Origin: Clostridia bacterium | GTDB lineage: Bacteria; Bacillota; Clostridia; Christensenellales; Borkfalkiaceae | Reading direction: 5' to 3' | Assembly (NCBI GenBank): GCA_017504065.1 | Contig: JAFVRU010000182.1 | Span: 1-30,839 of the forward strand | DNA: 30,839 bases | In this document: positions 22,384 through 30,752 of the stretch, piece after piece | Position numbering within the stretch: the first letter of the stretch is position 1 | Layout: each line of letters opens with the position of its first letter | Notes under the pieces: model-generated | Told to the model about the DNA's origin: nothing | The model's input: only the letters and a program-made list of their open reading frames with translations | Databases searched by the model: none | Made by a program: the position numbers and the translations under genes

Positions 22384-22712
22384 AATTTAGAATATTCGTG
22401 TGAAAACAACGGAAACCGTTGAAAATAAAAGGCTATGACGGGAAAGAAATCCGTAACCCACCTTTACAGAGAGTCGGCGCTTGGTGCGAGCCGATAAGGA
22501 ATTACGGAATATAGCTCCTCCCCGAGCTTCCGACAGAACGGCGAAAAGCCAAGTAGATTCGGACGGACTCCCCCGTTATCGGGAAGTCTTGAAAAAGACG
22601 TGAGCGGGCGGCGAACGCCGTCAAATAGAGTGGTACCGCGGAGAATATCTTCGTCTCTTTTACATAAATGCGTTGCAAAAATGGCGACGTGTTGGTGTAA
22701 AAGAGATTTTTT
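22384..22712 (+). promoter_or_regulatory. T-box leader with terminator/antiterminator (leucine-type expected)
   Basis: Stem I: ATCCGTAA (near 22450) pairs with TTACGGA(A)T (near 22502), capped by the GAGAGTCGGCGCTTGGTGCG distal loop region. The AAGTAGATTCGGACGG block (22551-22566) starts stem III. The T-box itself, GAGTGGTACCGCGG (22628-22641), is nearly canonical. The terminator pairs TCTCTTTTACA (22654-22664) with TGTAAAAGAGA (22696-22706) followed by six T. Uncharged tRNA would pair with the T-box and favour the antiterminator. The specifier lies on the 3' side of the internal loop at about 22508-22520, which reads ATATAGCTCCTC; CTC (Leu) at 22515-22517 or 22518-22520 is the likely codon given leuA downstream, but the register is not certain. 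Confidence 0.93.
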
Positions 22713-22758
22713 GTTGTTTCGGCAATGGAAACGCGGATATTCCAATAAGGGAAATAGT

Positions 22759-24423
22759 ATGAAAAACAGTCAAAAATACGTAAAACAATATTTCGAACCG
22801 CAGGGCGTAACGATGGATTGGACGAAAAAATCCTATATCGAAAAACCGCCCGTTTGGTGTAGCGTGGATCTTCGGGACGGCAACCAAGCGTTGATTATTC
22901 CCATGAGCTTGGAAGAAAAGCTGGAATTTTTCAAACTCCTTTGCAAAATCGGGTTCAAGGAAATCGAAATCGGGTTTCCTGCGGCGAGCGAGACGGAATA
23001 CGAATTTTGTCGTACGCTTATCGAACAGGATTTGATTCCCGACGACGTAACCATTCAGGTTTTGACGCAATCGAGAGAGCATATTATCGCCAAGACGTTC
23101 GAAGCCTTGAAAGGCGCGAAGCGCGCGATCGTGCATTTGTATAATTCGACGTCGGTCGCGCAAAGAGAGCAGGTTTTTAAGCGGGAGAAACAAGAGATCG
23201 TCGACATCGCCGTATTCGGCGCGAAGCTTTGCAAAGAATACCGTGAAAAGGCGGACGGGAAGATCATTTTCGAGTACTCCCCCGAAAGCTTTACGGGCAC
23301 AGAACCCGAATTCGCGGCAGAAGTTTGTAACGCGGTGCTCGATATTTGGCAGCCGACTCCGACGGATAAGACGATCATCAATTTGCCCGTAACGGTATCC
23401 CATTCGATGCCGCACGTGTACGCGAATCAAGTGGAGTACATGTGCAAGAATTTAAAAAATCGGGAGAACGTCGTCATTTCCCTGCACCCGCACAACGATC
23501 GCGGTTGCGCCGTGGCAGACAGCGAAATGGGCTTGCTTGCAGGCGGGGATCGGATCGAAGGCACGCTGTTTGGGAACGGCGAGCGGACGGGGAACGTCGA
23601 TATCATTACGTTGGCGCTCAATATGTATTCGCAGGGCGTAGATCCCAAGCTGGATTTTTCCGACTTGCCCGCCATCACGAAAACGTACGAAAAAGTAACG
23701 CGTATGAAAGTGGGCGAACGGCAGCCGTATAGCGGACAGCTCGTATTCGCGGCGTTTAGCGGCTCGCACCAAGACGCGATCGCGAAGGGCATGAAATACC
23801 GTTTAGAAAAGGAAGCGAATACTTGGACCGTACCCTATTTGCCCATCGACCCTGCCGACGTCGGCAGAGTGTACGAAGCGGACGTTATCCGCATCAATTC
23901 CCAATCGGGCAAGGGCGGGATCGGTTACATTCTCGAAACGCAGTTCAAATTCGTGTTGCCGCCAAAGATGCGGGAAGTATTCGGGTATCACGTCAAGAGC
24001 ATTTCCGATCACGAGCACAGGGAATTGTTGCCGCAGGAAGTTTACGAGATTTTCACGCGGGATTTCGTCAATTTACACAACCGTTTGAGTATCGTCAACG
24101 CGCGGTACGAAGAAACGTCGGCGGAGCTCGTCAAAGGCGTGATCGACGTGTACTATAAAGGCAAAACGCAAACGGTGGAAGTGGAAGGAAACGGGCGACT
24201 CAACTGTATTTCGAGCGCGATCCAAAAGGTTACGGGGCTGGAATACGTGTTGGAGAGCTACGTCGAACACGCGTTGGAAGAAAAGGCGACGGCGAAAGCC
24301 GCGTCCTACGTCTGCATTTCAAGCGCAGGCAAAACGTATTGGGGTACGGGAGTACACACGGACATTATGACGTCGTCCATTCGGGCGCTTGTATCTGCTG
24401 TGAACCGTATGCTCGACGTATAA
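22759..24423 (+). CDS. leuA: 2-isopropylmalate synthase (long, yeast/actinobacterial type)
   Basis: 554 residues. Condenses 2-oxoisovalerate with acetyl-CoA, the committed step to leucine, in the cytosol. The HMGL-like TIM barrel has VDLRDGNQAL (Arg39, metal-binding Asp40), the metal histidines in HPHNDRG (His243, His245) and GNGERTGNVD. A linker and the C-terminal LeuA regulatory dimer domain (about 430-554) bind leucine for feedback. The start is ATG 22759 with AAGGG 7 nt upstream; the frame is open further into the leader but that part is T-box RNA. N-terminal KYVKQYFEPQG is typical of the long IPMS class rather than the E. coli type. First gene of the T-box operon; ilvB follows after 27 nt. 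Confidence 0.95.
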   Translation: MKNSQKYVKQYFEPQGVTMDWTKKSYIEKPPVWCSVDLRDGNQALIIPMSLEEKLEFFKLLCKIGFKEIEIGFPAASETEYEFCRTLIEQDLIPDDVTIQVLTQSREHIIAKTFEALKGAKRAIVHLYNSTSVAQREQVFKREKQEIVDIAVFGAKLCKEYREKADGKIIFEYSPESFTGTEPEFAAEVCNAVLDIWQPTPTDKTIINLPVTVSHSMPHVYANQVEYMCKNLKNRENVVISLHPHNDRGCAVADSEMGLLAGGDRIEGTLFGNGERTGNVDIITLALNMYSQGVDPKLDFSDLPAITKTYEKVTRMKVGERQPYSGQLVFAAFSGSHQDAIAKGMKYRLEKEANTWTVPYLPIDPADVGRVYEADVIRINSQSGKGGIGYILETQFKFVLPPKMREVFGYHVKSISDHEHRELLPQEVYEIFTRDFVNLHNRLSIVNARYEETSAELVKGVIDVYYKGKTQTVEVEGNGRLNCISSAIQKVTGLEYVLESYVEHALEEKATAKAASYVCISSAGKTYWGTGVHTDIMTSSIRALVSAVNRMLDV

Positions 24424-24450
24424 AGGAAATTACGAATAAGGAGAAAGATT

Positions 24451-26130
24451 ATGCAATTAAAAGGCGCGCAAATTTTGGTAAGGACTTTGATCGAACAGGG
24501 AGTAACCGACGTATTCGGGTATCCCGGCGGACAAGTCATCAATATCTACGACGCATTATATGAATATAAGGACGAAATCAATCACGTATTGACCGCGCAC
24601 GAACAGGGCGCGTCGCACGCGGCGGACGGGTACTCCCGCGCGACGGGCAAGGTCGGCGTTTGTATCGCGACGAGCGGACCGGGCGCAACCAACTTGGTAA
24701 CGGGGATCGCTACGGCGATGCTCGACTCTATTCCCATGGTTGCGATCACGGGCAACGTGCCCAACTCGTTGATCGGGAAAGACAGCTTCCAAGAAATCGA
24801 CATCACGGGCGTTACGCTGCCGATCACCAAGCACAACTATTTCGTCAAGCGGATCGAAGATCTTGCGGATACGATCCGCGAAGCGTTCCGTATCGCGAAA
24901 TCGGGCAGACCGGGACCCGTACTTGTCGATATTCCCAAAGACGTACAGGTGGGCACGTACGAGTATGAACCGCAGGCGGTTACGGAAAAGACTCCCTTGC
25001 CCAAAGTCAAGGAAGCCCTGATCGACGAAGCGGCGAAACTCCTTGCGGAATGTAAGCGACCGTATATCTACGTCGGCGGCGGCGCTGCGGGCTTGGGTAT
25101 GGGCGAAGACATCGTCGCGTTCGCGGAAAAGATCGACGCGGTGATCGGGTGTTCGTTTATGGGCTTGTCGGCGATCCCCGAAACGAGCGAACGGTTCTTG
25201 GGTATGCAAGGCATGCACGGGCATTACGCTTCGTCGATGGCGCAAAACGAAGCCGATTTGATTTTGGCGATCGGCGTGCGGTTTAGCGATCGGGCAACGG
25301 GGAACGTTGCAAAATTTGCGAAAAAGAGCAAGATCATTCAATTAGACCCCGATTACGCGGAAATCAATAAAAACGTGCGCGTGGATCTCGGTTTGGTCGG
25401 GGACGTGGAAGATTCGTTTAAACGCATTGTCGAAAAATGCGACAAAGCCGAACACTCCGATTGGTTGTATCAGGTTCGTGAGCTCAAAGCGGAAGAACTC
25501 CGTTTCGAAGAAGAAATCGCGGCGGCTTCCACGGCAGCTTTGACGCCCAAGCAGGTATTTGAGATCATCAACGCGAACAAACCCGCGAAAACGGTGATCG
25601 CGACGGACGTTGGGCAGCACCAAATGTGGACGGCGCAGTACGTTCGATTTGACGGACCGAGAAGATTTGTGTCGAGCGGCGGCTTGGGCACGATGGGCTT
25701 CGGCTTGGGCGCGGCAATGGGCGCGTACGTAGCGACGAAAGATCCCGTCGTACTCATCACGGGCGACGGCAGCTTCGGAATGAACTTGAACGAATTGGCT
25801 ACGGCGGTAACCTATAAAATCCCCGTCGTGATCGTACTGATGAACAACGGCGTGTTGGGTATGGTACGGCAATGGCAAACGCTGTTTTTCGGGAAACGGT
25901 ATTCGAACACCGTGCTGGATCGGAAAACGGATTTCGTTAAGCTCGCGGAAGCGTTCGGGGCGAAAGGCTATCTCGTGGAAACGCCGATCGATTTCAAACG
26001 CGCGTTCAACGAAGCGTTACAAGCGAACGGACCCGTAGTCATCGACGCGCGTATCGACAAGGACGAATTCGTGCTTCCGATGTTGCCCCCTGGCGGCGCG
26101 ATCGACGATATCATTACGAAAGTACGGTAA
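24451..26130 (+). CDS. ilvB: Acetolactate synthase, large (catalytic) subunit
   Basis: 559 residues. ThDP/FAD/Mg enzyme that condenses two pyruvates to 2-acetolactate (valine/leucine) or pyruvate with 2-oxobutanoate (isoleucine). N-terminal Pyr domain: VFGYPGGQ and the catalytic Glu51 in HEQGASHAADGY. The central FAD-fold domain spans about 190-340. The ThDP-binding PP domain has GDGSFGMN (438-445) and the metal-binding NN at 465-466. SD AAGGAG about 9 nt before the ATG. The gene for the regulatory subunit follows after 12 nt, which supports the biosynthetic, feedback-controlled form rather than the catabolic one. Confidence 0.97.
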   Translation: MQLKGAQILVRTLIEQGVTDVFGYPGGQVINIYDALYEYKDEINHVLTAHEQGASHAADGYSRATGKVGVCIATSGPGATNLVTGIATAMLDSIPMVAITGNVPNSLIGKDSFQEIDITGVTLPITKHNYFVKRIEDLADTIREAFRIAKSGRPGPVLVDIPKDVQVGTYEYEPQAVTEKTPLPKVKEALIDEAAKLLAECKRPYIYVGGGAAGLGMGEDIVAFAEKIDAVIGCSFMGLSAIPETSERFLGMQGMHGHYASSMAQNEADLILAIGVRFSDRATGNVAKFAKKSKIIQLDPDYAEINKNVRVDLGLVGDVEDSFKRIVEKCDKAEHSDWLYQVRELKAEELRFEEEIAAASTAALTPKQVFEIINANKPAKTVIATDVGQHQMWTAQYVRFDGPRRFVSSGGLGTMGFGLGAAMGAYVATKDPVVLITGDGSFGMNLNELATAVTYKIPVVIVLMNNGVLGMVRQWQTLFFGKRYSNTVLDRKTDFVKLAEAFGAKGYLVETPIDFKRAFNEALQANGPVVIDARIDKDEFVLPMLPPGGAIDDIITKVR

Positions 26131-26142
26131 AGGAGAGAAATT

Positions 26143-26643
26143 ATGAGTGAGAAAAAGACGATTATTGCGGTATACGTAGAAAACCAAGCGGGGGTATTGA
26201 CGCGGGTAACGGGTATGTTCACTCGTCGCGGCTTTAACATCGACAGCTTGACGGTGGGGGAAACGGAAAGCCCGAAGTACTCCCGTATCACGATTTGTAT
26301 GGACGGCGACGGCTGCGAGCAGATGATCAATCAGCTGTATAAGCTCGTTGTCGTTAAGAAAGTCGAGATTTTGGAAGAAGATTCGATCAAGCGGGAGCTG
26401 ATGATGCTCAAAGTCCGCAACGAATCGCAAAACCGTAGCGAGATTATGACGGCGGTGGACGTATTCCGCGCGAGCGTAATCGATTATTCCGCAGACGGCA
26501 TGTGTATCGAAGTAACGGGCGTACCGTCCAAGATCGACGCGTTCGTGAAACTCATGGAACCGTTCGGGATTTTGGAAATGTGCCGAACGGGAGTCGTAGC
26601 GCTCGACCGCGGTACGAAAACGCTTTTAAGCGAAAAAAAGTAA
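26143..26643 (+). CDS. ilvN: Acetolactate synthase, small (regulatory) subunit
   Basis: 166 residues, the usual length for IlvN/IlvH. The N-terminal ACT domain (about 4-80) has the valine-site segment ENQAGVLTRVTGMFTRRGFN and the strand TVGETESPKYSRITI; the C-terminal ferredoxin-like domain (about 85-160) contains ALDRGTKTL near its end. It binds the IlvB dimer, stimulates it and confers valine inhibition. SD AAAGGAGAG directly upstream; 12 nt from ilvB. A 49-nt AT-rich gap leads to ilvC. Confidence 0.95.
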   Translation: MSEKKTIIAVYVENQAGVLTRVTGMFTRRGFNIDSLTVGETESPKYSRITICMDGDGCEQMINQLYKLVVVKKVEILEEDSIKRELMMLKVRNESQNRSEIMTAVDVFRASVIDYSADGMCIEVTGVPSKIDAFVKLMEPFGILEMCRTGVVALDRGTKTLLSEKK

Positions 26644-26692
26644 AGCTTTCAGCAAAAAAATAAAAAAATTATAAAAGGAAAGGAAAAATATT

Positions 26693-27709
26693 ATGGCGAG
26701 AATTTTTTATCAACAAGATTGCGATTTGAACAAATTGAACGGCAAGACCGTAGCGATTATCGGCTACGGCTCGCAAGGCCACGCGCACGCGCTCAACTTA
26801 AAGGACTCGGGCGTGAACGTCGTTGTCGGGCTCTACGAAGGCAGCAAGAGCTGGGCGAAAGCGGAAAAACAAGGCTTGAAGGTTATGACGAGCGCGGAAG
26901 CGGCGAAAGTTGCGGATATCATCATGATCCTTATTAACGACGAAAAGCAAGCCAAGCTCTATAAAGAAAGTATCGAACCCAACTTGACCGAAGGCAAAAC
27001 GTTGGCGTTTGCGCACGGATTCAATATCCATTTCGGCTGCATTAAGCCCCCGAAGAACGTCAACGTCATCATGATCGCGCCGAAAGGCCCCGGGCATACC
27101 GTTCGTAGCGAATACCAAGTCGGCAAAGGCGTGCCCTGCTTGATCGCGGTGGAACAGGACGCGACGGGCGACGCGCTCGAAATCGGGCTTGCGTATGCGC
27201 TCGGAATCGGCGGCGCGCGCGCAGGGGTTTTGGAAACCAACTTCCGTACGGAAACGGAAACGGACTTGTTCGGCGAACAAGCGGTGCTTTGCGGCGGCGT
27301 TTGCGCGTTGATGCAAGCGGGCTTTGAAACGCTCGTAGAAGCGGGCTACGATCCCCGTAACGCGTACTTCGAATGTATTCACGAAATGAAGCTCATCGTC
27401 GATTTGATCTATCAAAGCGGGTTCGAAGGCATGCGCTATTCCATTTCCAACACGGCGGAATACGGCGACTACGTAACCGGACCGAAGATCATCACGGAAG
27501 AAACGAAGAAATCGATGAAGAAAGTTTTGAAAGATATTCAAGACGGTACGTTTGCGAAAGAATTCCTGCTCGATATGTCGGACGCGGGTTCGCAAGTGCA
27601 TTTCAACGCGATGCGGAAGATCGCGGCGGAGCACCCGTCCGAAGTCGTCGGGAAAGATATCCGCAAGCTGTATAGCTGGGCGGACGAAGAAAAATTCATC
27701 AACAACTAA
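26693..27709 (+). CDS. ilvC: Ketol-acid reductoisomerase (class I)
   Basis: 338 residues, class I size. Isomerises and reduces acetolactate to 2,3-dihydroxyisovalerate, using Mg and NAD(P)H. The Rossmann motif GYGSQGHAHA is at 24-33. The cofactor-specificity loop after strand 2 reads GLYEGSKSW (46-54): a Tyr-Glu pair (48-49) where NADPH enzymes usually carry Arg and a small residue, so NADH use is possible. Knotted C-terminal domain motifs include the metal ligands in TETDLFGEQAVLCGG and FECIHEMKLIVDLIY. SD AAAGGAAAGG about 11 nt before the ATG. ilvD follows after 21 nt. Confidence 0.96.
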   Translation: MARIFYQQDCDLNKLNGKTVAIIGYGSQGHAHALNLKDSGVNVVVGLYEGSKSWAKAEKQGLKVMTSAEAAKVADIIMILINDEKQAKLYKESIEPNLTEGKTLAFAHGFNIHFGCIKPPKNVNVIMIAPKGPGHTVRSEYQVGKGVPCLIAVEQDATGDALEIGLAYALGIGGARAGVLETNFRTETETDLFGEQAVLCGGVCALMQAGFETLVEAGYDPRNAYFECIHEMKLIVDLIYQSGFEGMRYSISNTAEYGDYVTGPKIITEETKKSMKKVLKDIQDGTFAKEFLLDMSDAGSQVHFNAMRKIAAEHPSEVVGKDIRKLYSWADEEKFINN

Positions 27710-27730
27710 CTTCGTAAAAAGGACGAAATT

Positions 27731-29389
27731 ATGGTAAAAGAAAAGATAGTAGACGGCTTTCAAAACGCGCCGCACAGATCCTTGTACCACGCGTTGGGCT
27801 TGACGGAAGAAGAACAGGCTCGACCCTTGATCGGCGTCGTATGTTCGTATAACGAAATCGTGCCGGGGCATATCAATCTCGACAAGATTGCCGAAGCGGT
27901 CAAGCTCGGCGTGGCGATGGCGGGCGGAACGCCGATTATGTTCCCCGCAATCACCGTTTGCGACGGGATCGCCATGGGGCATACGGGTATGAAATACTCG
28001 CTCGTAACCCGCGATCTCATCGCCGATTCCACAGAAGCGATGGTTTTGGCGCACGGGTTCGACGGTTTGGTCATGATCCCCAACTGCGACAAGAACGTAC
28101 CCGGACTTTTGATGGCGGCGGCGCGGTTGAATATTCCGACGGTTTTCGTTAGCGGCGGACCGATGCTCGCAGGGCGGGTGAACGGCAAAAAACGCTCGCT
28201 TTCGAGTATGTTCGAAGCGGTCGGCGCGTATACCGCGGGTAAGATCGACGAAAAACAACTCACCGAATTTGAGCGCAAGGTATGTCCTACCTGCGGTTCG
28301 TGTTCGGGTATGTATACGGCGAATTCGATGAACTGCCTGACCGAAGTGCTCGGTATGGGTTTGCGTGGGAACGGTACGATCCCTGCGGTGTATTCCGCGC
28401 GGATCGAGCTTGCGAAGCACGCGGGTATGCAAGTTATGGAACTCGTCCGCAAGAATATCCGCCCCCGCGATATTATGACGGCGGCGGCGATCAAGAACGC
28501 GATTACGGCGGATATGGCGCTCGGCTGTTCGACGAACAGTATGCTGCACTTGCCTGCGATTGCAAACGAATGCGGCGTGCCGTTCGATTTGGACGAAGTC
28601 AACGCGATCAGCGAAAAGACGCCCAATTTGTGCCATCTCGCTCCCGCAGGTCCGACGTATATGGAAGATCTCAACGAAGCGGGCGGCGTACACGCGGTTT
28701 TGAAAGAGCTCGAAACGCTCGGTCTTATCGATACGTCGGTGATGACTTGCACGGGCAAGACGATGAAAGAAAATCTCGACGGGGTAGTCAATCTCGACGA
28801 AGAAGTCATTCGCAAGCCCGAAAACGCGTTCGGAAAAACGGGCGGAATCGCGGTGCTTCGCGGTAACCTTGCGCCCGACGGTTGCGTAGTCAAACGGGCG
28901 GCTGTGGCGAGTGAAATGCTCGTACACGAAGGACCTGCGAAAGTCTACGAAAGCGAAGAAGAATGTATAGCGGCGATCTACGGCGGTAAGATCGAAAAGG
29001 GCGACGTCGTCGTCATTCGCTATGAAGGGCCTGCGGGCGGACCGGGTATGCGCGAAATGCTTTCGCCGACGTCCGCGATTGCGGGTATGGGTTTGGACAA
29101 GGACGTAGCGCTCATCACAGACGGACGGTTCTCGGGCGCGACGCGCGGCGCGTCGATCGGGCACGTTTCTCCCGAAGCCGTTTCGGGTGGACCGATCGCG
29201 TACGTTCGCAACGGGGATATCATTTCCATCGATATCCCGAATTATAAGATCGAATGGAAAGTTTCCGCGGAAGAACTTGCCAAGCGCAAAGCGGAAACGC
29301 CCCTGAAAAAGAAAGAAGTTTCGGGGTATTTGAAACGCTACGCGGCGCAGGTGAGCTCCGCAGATAAAGGCGCGATCATCAATAAATAA
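27731..29389 (+). CDS. ilvD: Dihydroxy-acid dehydratase
   Basis: 552 residues. Dehydrates 2,3-dihydroxyisovalerate (and the methylvalerate) to the 2-oxo acids, using an Fe-S cluster and Mg. Cluster cysteines are expected at Cys119 (NCDKNVPG) and in CPTCGSCSGM (185-194). The first loop reads NEIVPGHINL (41-50); from memory this Gly-His form is seen in E. coli-type [4Fe-4S] enzymes, whereas [2Fe-2S] plant-type ones have Pro-Cys there, so an oxygen-sensitive enzyme is plausible. Further motifs: VSGGPMLAG and GRFSGATRGASIGHVSPEA. SD AAGGAC about 8 nt before the ATG. A terminator-like hairpin follows before leuC. Confidence 0.96.
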   Translation: MVKEKIVDGFQNAPHRSLYHALGLTEEEQARPLIGVVCSYNEIVPGHINLDKIAEAVKLGVAMAGGTPIMFPAITVCDGIAMGHTGMKYSLVTRDLIADSTEAMVLAHGFDGLVMIPNCDKNVPGLLMAAARLNIPTVFVSGGPMLAGRVNGKKRSLSSMFEAVGAYTAGKIDEKQLTEFERKVCPTCGSCSGMYTANSMNCLTEVLGMGLRGNGTIPAVYSARIELAKHAGMQVMELVRKNIRPRDIMTAAAIKNAITADMALGCSTNSMLHLPAIANECGVPFDLDEVNAISEKTPNLCHLAPAGPTYMEDLNEAGGVHAVLKELETLGLIDTSVMTCTGKTMKENLDGVVNLDEEVIRKPENAFGKTGGIAVLRGNLAPDGCVVKRAAVASEMLVHEGPAKVYESEEECIAAIYGGKIEKGDVVVIRYEGPAGGPGMREMLSPTSAIAGMGLDKDVALITDGRFSGATRGASIGHVSPEAVSGGPIAYVRNGDIISIDIPNYKIEWKVSAEELAKRKAETPLKKKEVSGYLKRYAAQVSSADKGAIINK

Positions 29390-29405
29390 AACGTTCTTCA
29401 TTACG

Positions 29406-29442
29406 GTTTTCGCTGCGCCGTCAGGCGGAGCGGAAACTTTTT
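29406..29442 (+). terminator. Intrinsic terminator-like hairpin between ilvD and leuC
   Basis: GTTTTCGCT (29406-29414) pairs with AGCGGAAAC (29429-29437), with GCC/GGC inside and loop GTCA, followed by TTTTT (29438-29442). It lies 16 nt after the ilvD stop and 29 nt before leuC. It probably lowers read-through into leuCD or protects an mRNA 3' end. Confidence 0.7.
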
Positions 29443-29471
29443 GCGGGAACAACGGAAAAGGAAAAAAGATT

Positions 29472-30734
29472 ATGGGAATGACAATGACGCAAAAAATCCT
29501 TGCGGCGCACGCAGGGTTGGAGTCGGTAGAAGCGGGACAGCTGGTACTCGTGAGTTTGGATCGGGTATTGGGGAACGACATTACGTCGCCCGTCGCGATT
29601 CGTGAGTTTGAACGGATCGGTGCGAAAACCGTATTCGACAAGGAAAAAGTAACGATGGTCATGGACCATTTTGCTCCGAACAAGGATATTAAAGCGGCGG
29701 TGCAATGTAAAATGTGCCGTGATTTTTGTAACGAACACGACGTTACGCATTTTTACGACGTAGGTAGAATGGGAATCGAGCACGCGTTGCTCCCCGAAAA
29801 GGGCTTGGTTGTGCCCGGCGACGTCGTGATCGGCGCGGACTCGCATACTTGCACGTACGGCGCGCTCGGCGCGTTTTCGACGGGCGTCGGCTCGACGGAT
29901 ATGGCATGCGGTATGGCGACGGGCAAGGCTTGGTTCAAAGTCCCTGCGGCGATCAAATTCGTACTGAAAGGAAAACTCAACGAATACGTGTCGGGAAAAG
30001 ACGTAATTTTGCACATCATCGGCAAAATCGGCGTGGACGGCGCGTTGTATAAATCCATGGAATTCACGGGAGACGGAGTCAAGAGTCTGACGGTTTACGA
30101 CCGTTTGACGATCGCAAATATGGCGATCGAAGCGGGCGCGAAGAACGGAATTTTCGAAGTAGACGAACAAACGGAAGCGTACGTTCGAGAACATTCCGAC
30201 CGCGCGTATAAAGCGTATAAAGCGGACGCAGACGCGGTTTATGAACAGACGTATGAGATCGATTTGAGCCAAATTCGCTCCACCGTAGCGTTCCCGCACT
30301 TGCCTGAAAACACGAAAACGTTCGACGAGATCGGGGACGTGGAGATCGATCAAGTGGTGATCGGGTCGTGCACGAACGGGCATTATAAGGATTTGGAAGA
30401 AGCGGCGAAGATTTTGCAGGGAAAAAAAGTTGCGAAACGCGTTCGCGCGATCATCATTCCCGCAACGCAGGACATTTATTTGAAAGCGATGGAGAACGGG
30501 CTTTTGAAGATCTTTATCGAAGCGGGCTGCGTGGTTTCCACGCCCACTTGCGGGCCTTGTCTTGGCGGATATATGGGCATTTTGGCAGCGGGAGAGCGCG
30601 CCGTCGCAACGACCAATCGGAATTTTGTCGGGCGCATGGGCGACGTGAACTCGGAAGTGTATTTGGCTTCCCCCGCGGTAGCTGCGGCAAGCGCGATCGC
30701 AGGGAAGATTGCCGAGCCGTCGCAAGTGTTGTAA
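29472..30734 (+). CDS. leuC: 3-isopropylmalate dehydratase, large subunit
   Basis: 420 residues, the shorter LeuC form common in Bacillota and archaea (E. coli LeuC is about 466). An aconitase-family enzyme that isomerises 2- to 3-isopropylmalate together with LeuD. The [4Fe-4S] ligands are Cys300 (IGSCTNGHYKDL), Cys360 and Cys363 (CGPCLGG). Other family motifs: MDHFAPNKD, IGADSHTCTYGALGAF and TTNRNFVGRMG. The length and MDHFAPNKD place it in the LeuC/HacA-like subgroup, but the leucine operon setting favours LeuC. SD AAAGGA before ATG 29472. leuD starts 18 nt after the stop. Confidence 0.95.
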   Translation: MGMTMTQKILAAHAGLESVEAGQLVLVSLDRVLGNDITSPVAIREFERIGAKTVFDKEKVTMVMDHFAPNKDIKAAVQCKMCRDFCNEHDVTHFYDVGRMGIEHALLPEKGLVVPGDVVIGADSHTCTYGALGAFSTGVGSTDMACGMATGKAWFKVPAAIKFVLKGKLNEYVSGKDVILHIIGKIGVDGALYKSMEFTGDGVKSLTVYDRLTIANMAIEAGAKNGIFEVDEQTEAYVREHSDRAYKAYKADADAVYEQTYEIDLSQIRSTVAFPHLPENTKTFDEIGDVEIDQVVIGSCTNGHYKDLEEAAKILQGKKVAKRVRAIIIPATQDIYLKAMENGLLKIFIEAGCVVSTPTCGPCLGGYMGILAAGERAVATTNRNFVGRMGDVNSEVYLASPAVAAASAIAGKIAEPSQVL

Positions 30735-30752
30735 AGCAAAGGAGTAAGAAGT

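Noticed and set aside
22600..22758. Upstream extension of the leuA frame into the T-box region
   Set aside because: The segment includes the T-box and terminator RNA; a good SD precedes ATG 22759 and LeuA homology starts there.
26798..29683. A 961-codon open frame on the minus strand across ilvC-ilvD-leuC
   Set aside because: It is antisense to three clearly homologous genes, has an Arg/Phe/His-rich composition without family motifs, and no SD. It results from biased codon use on the coding strand.
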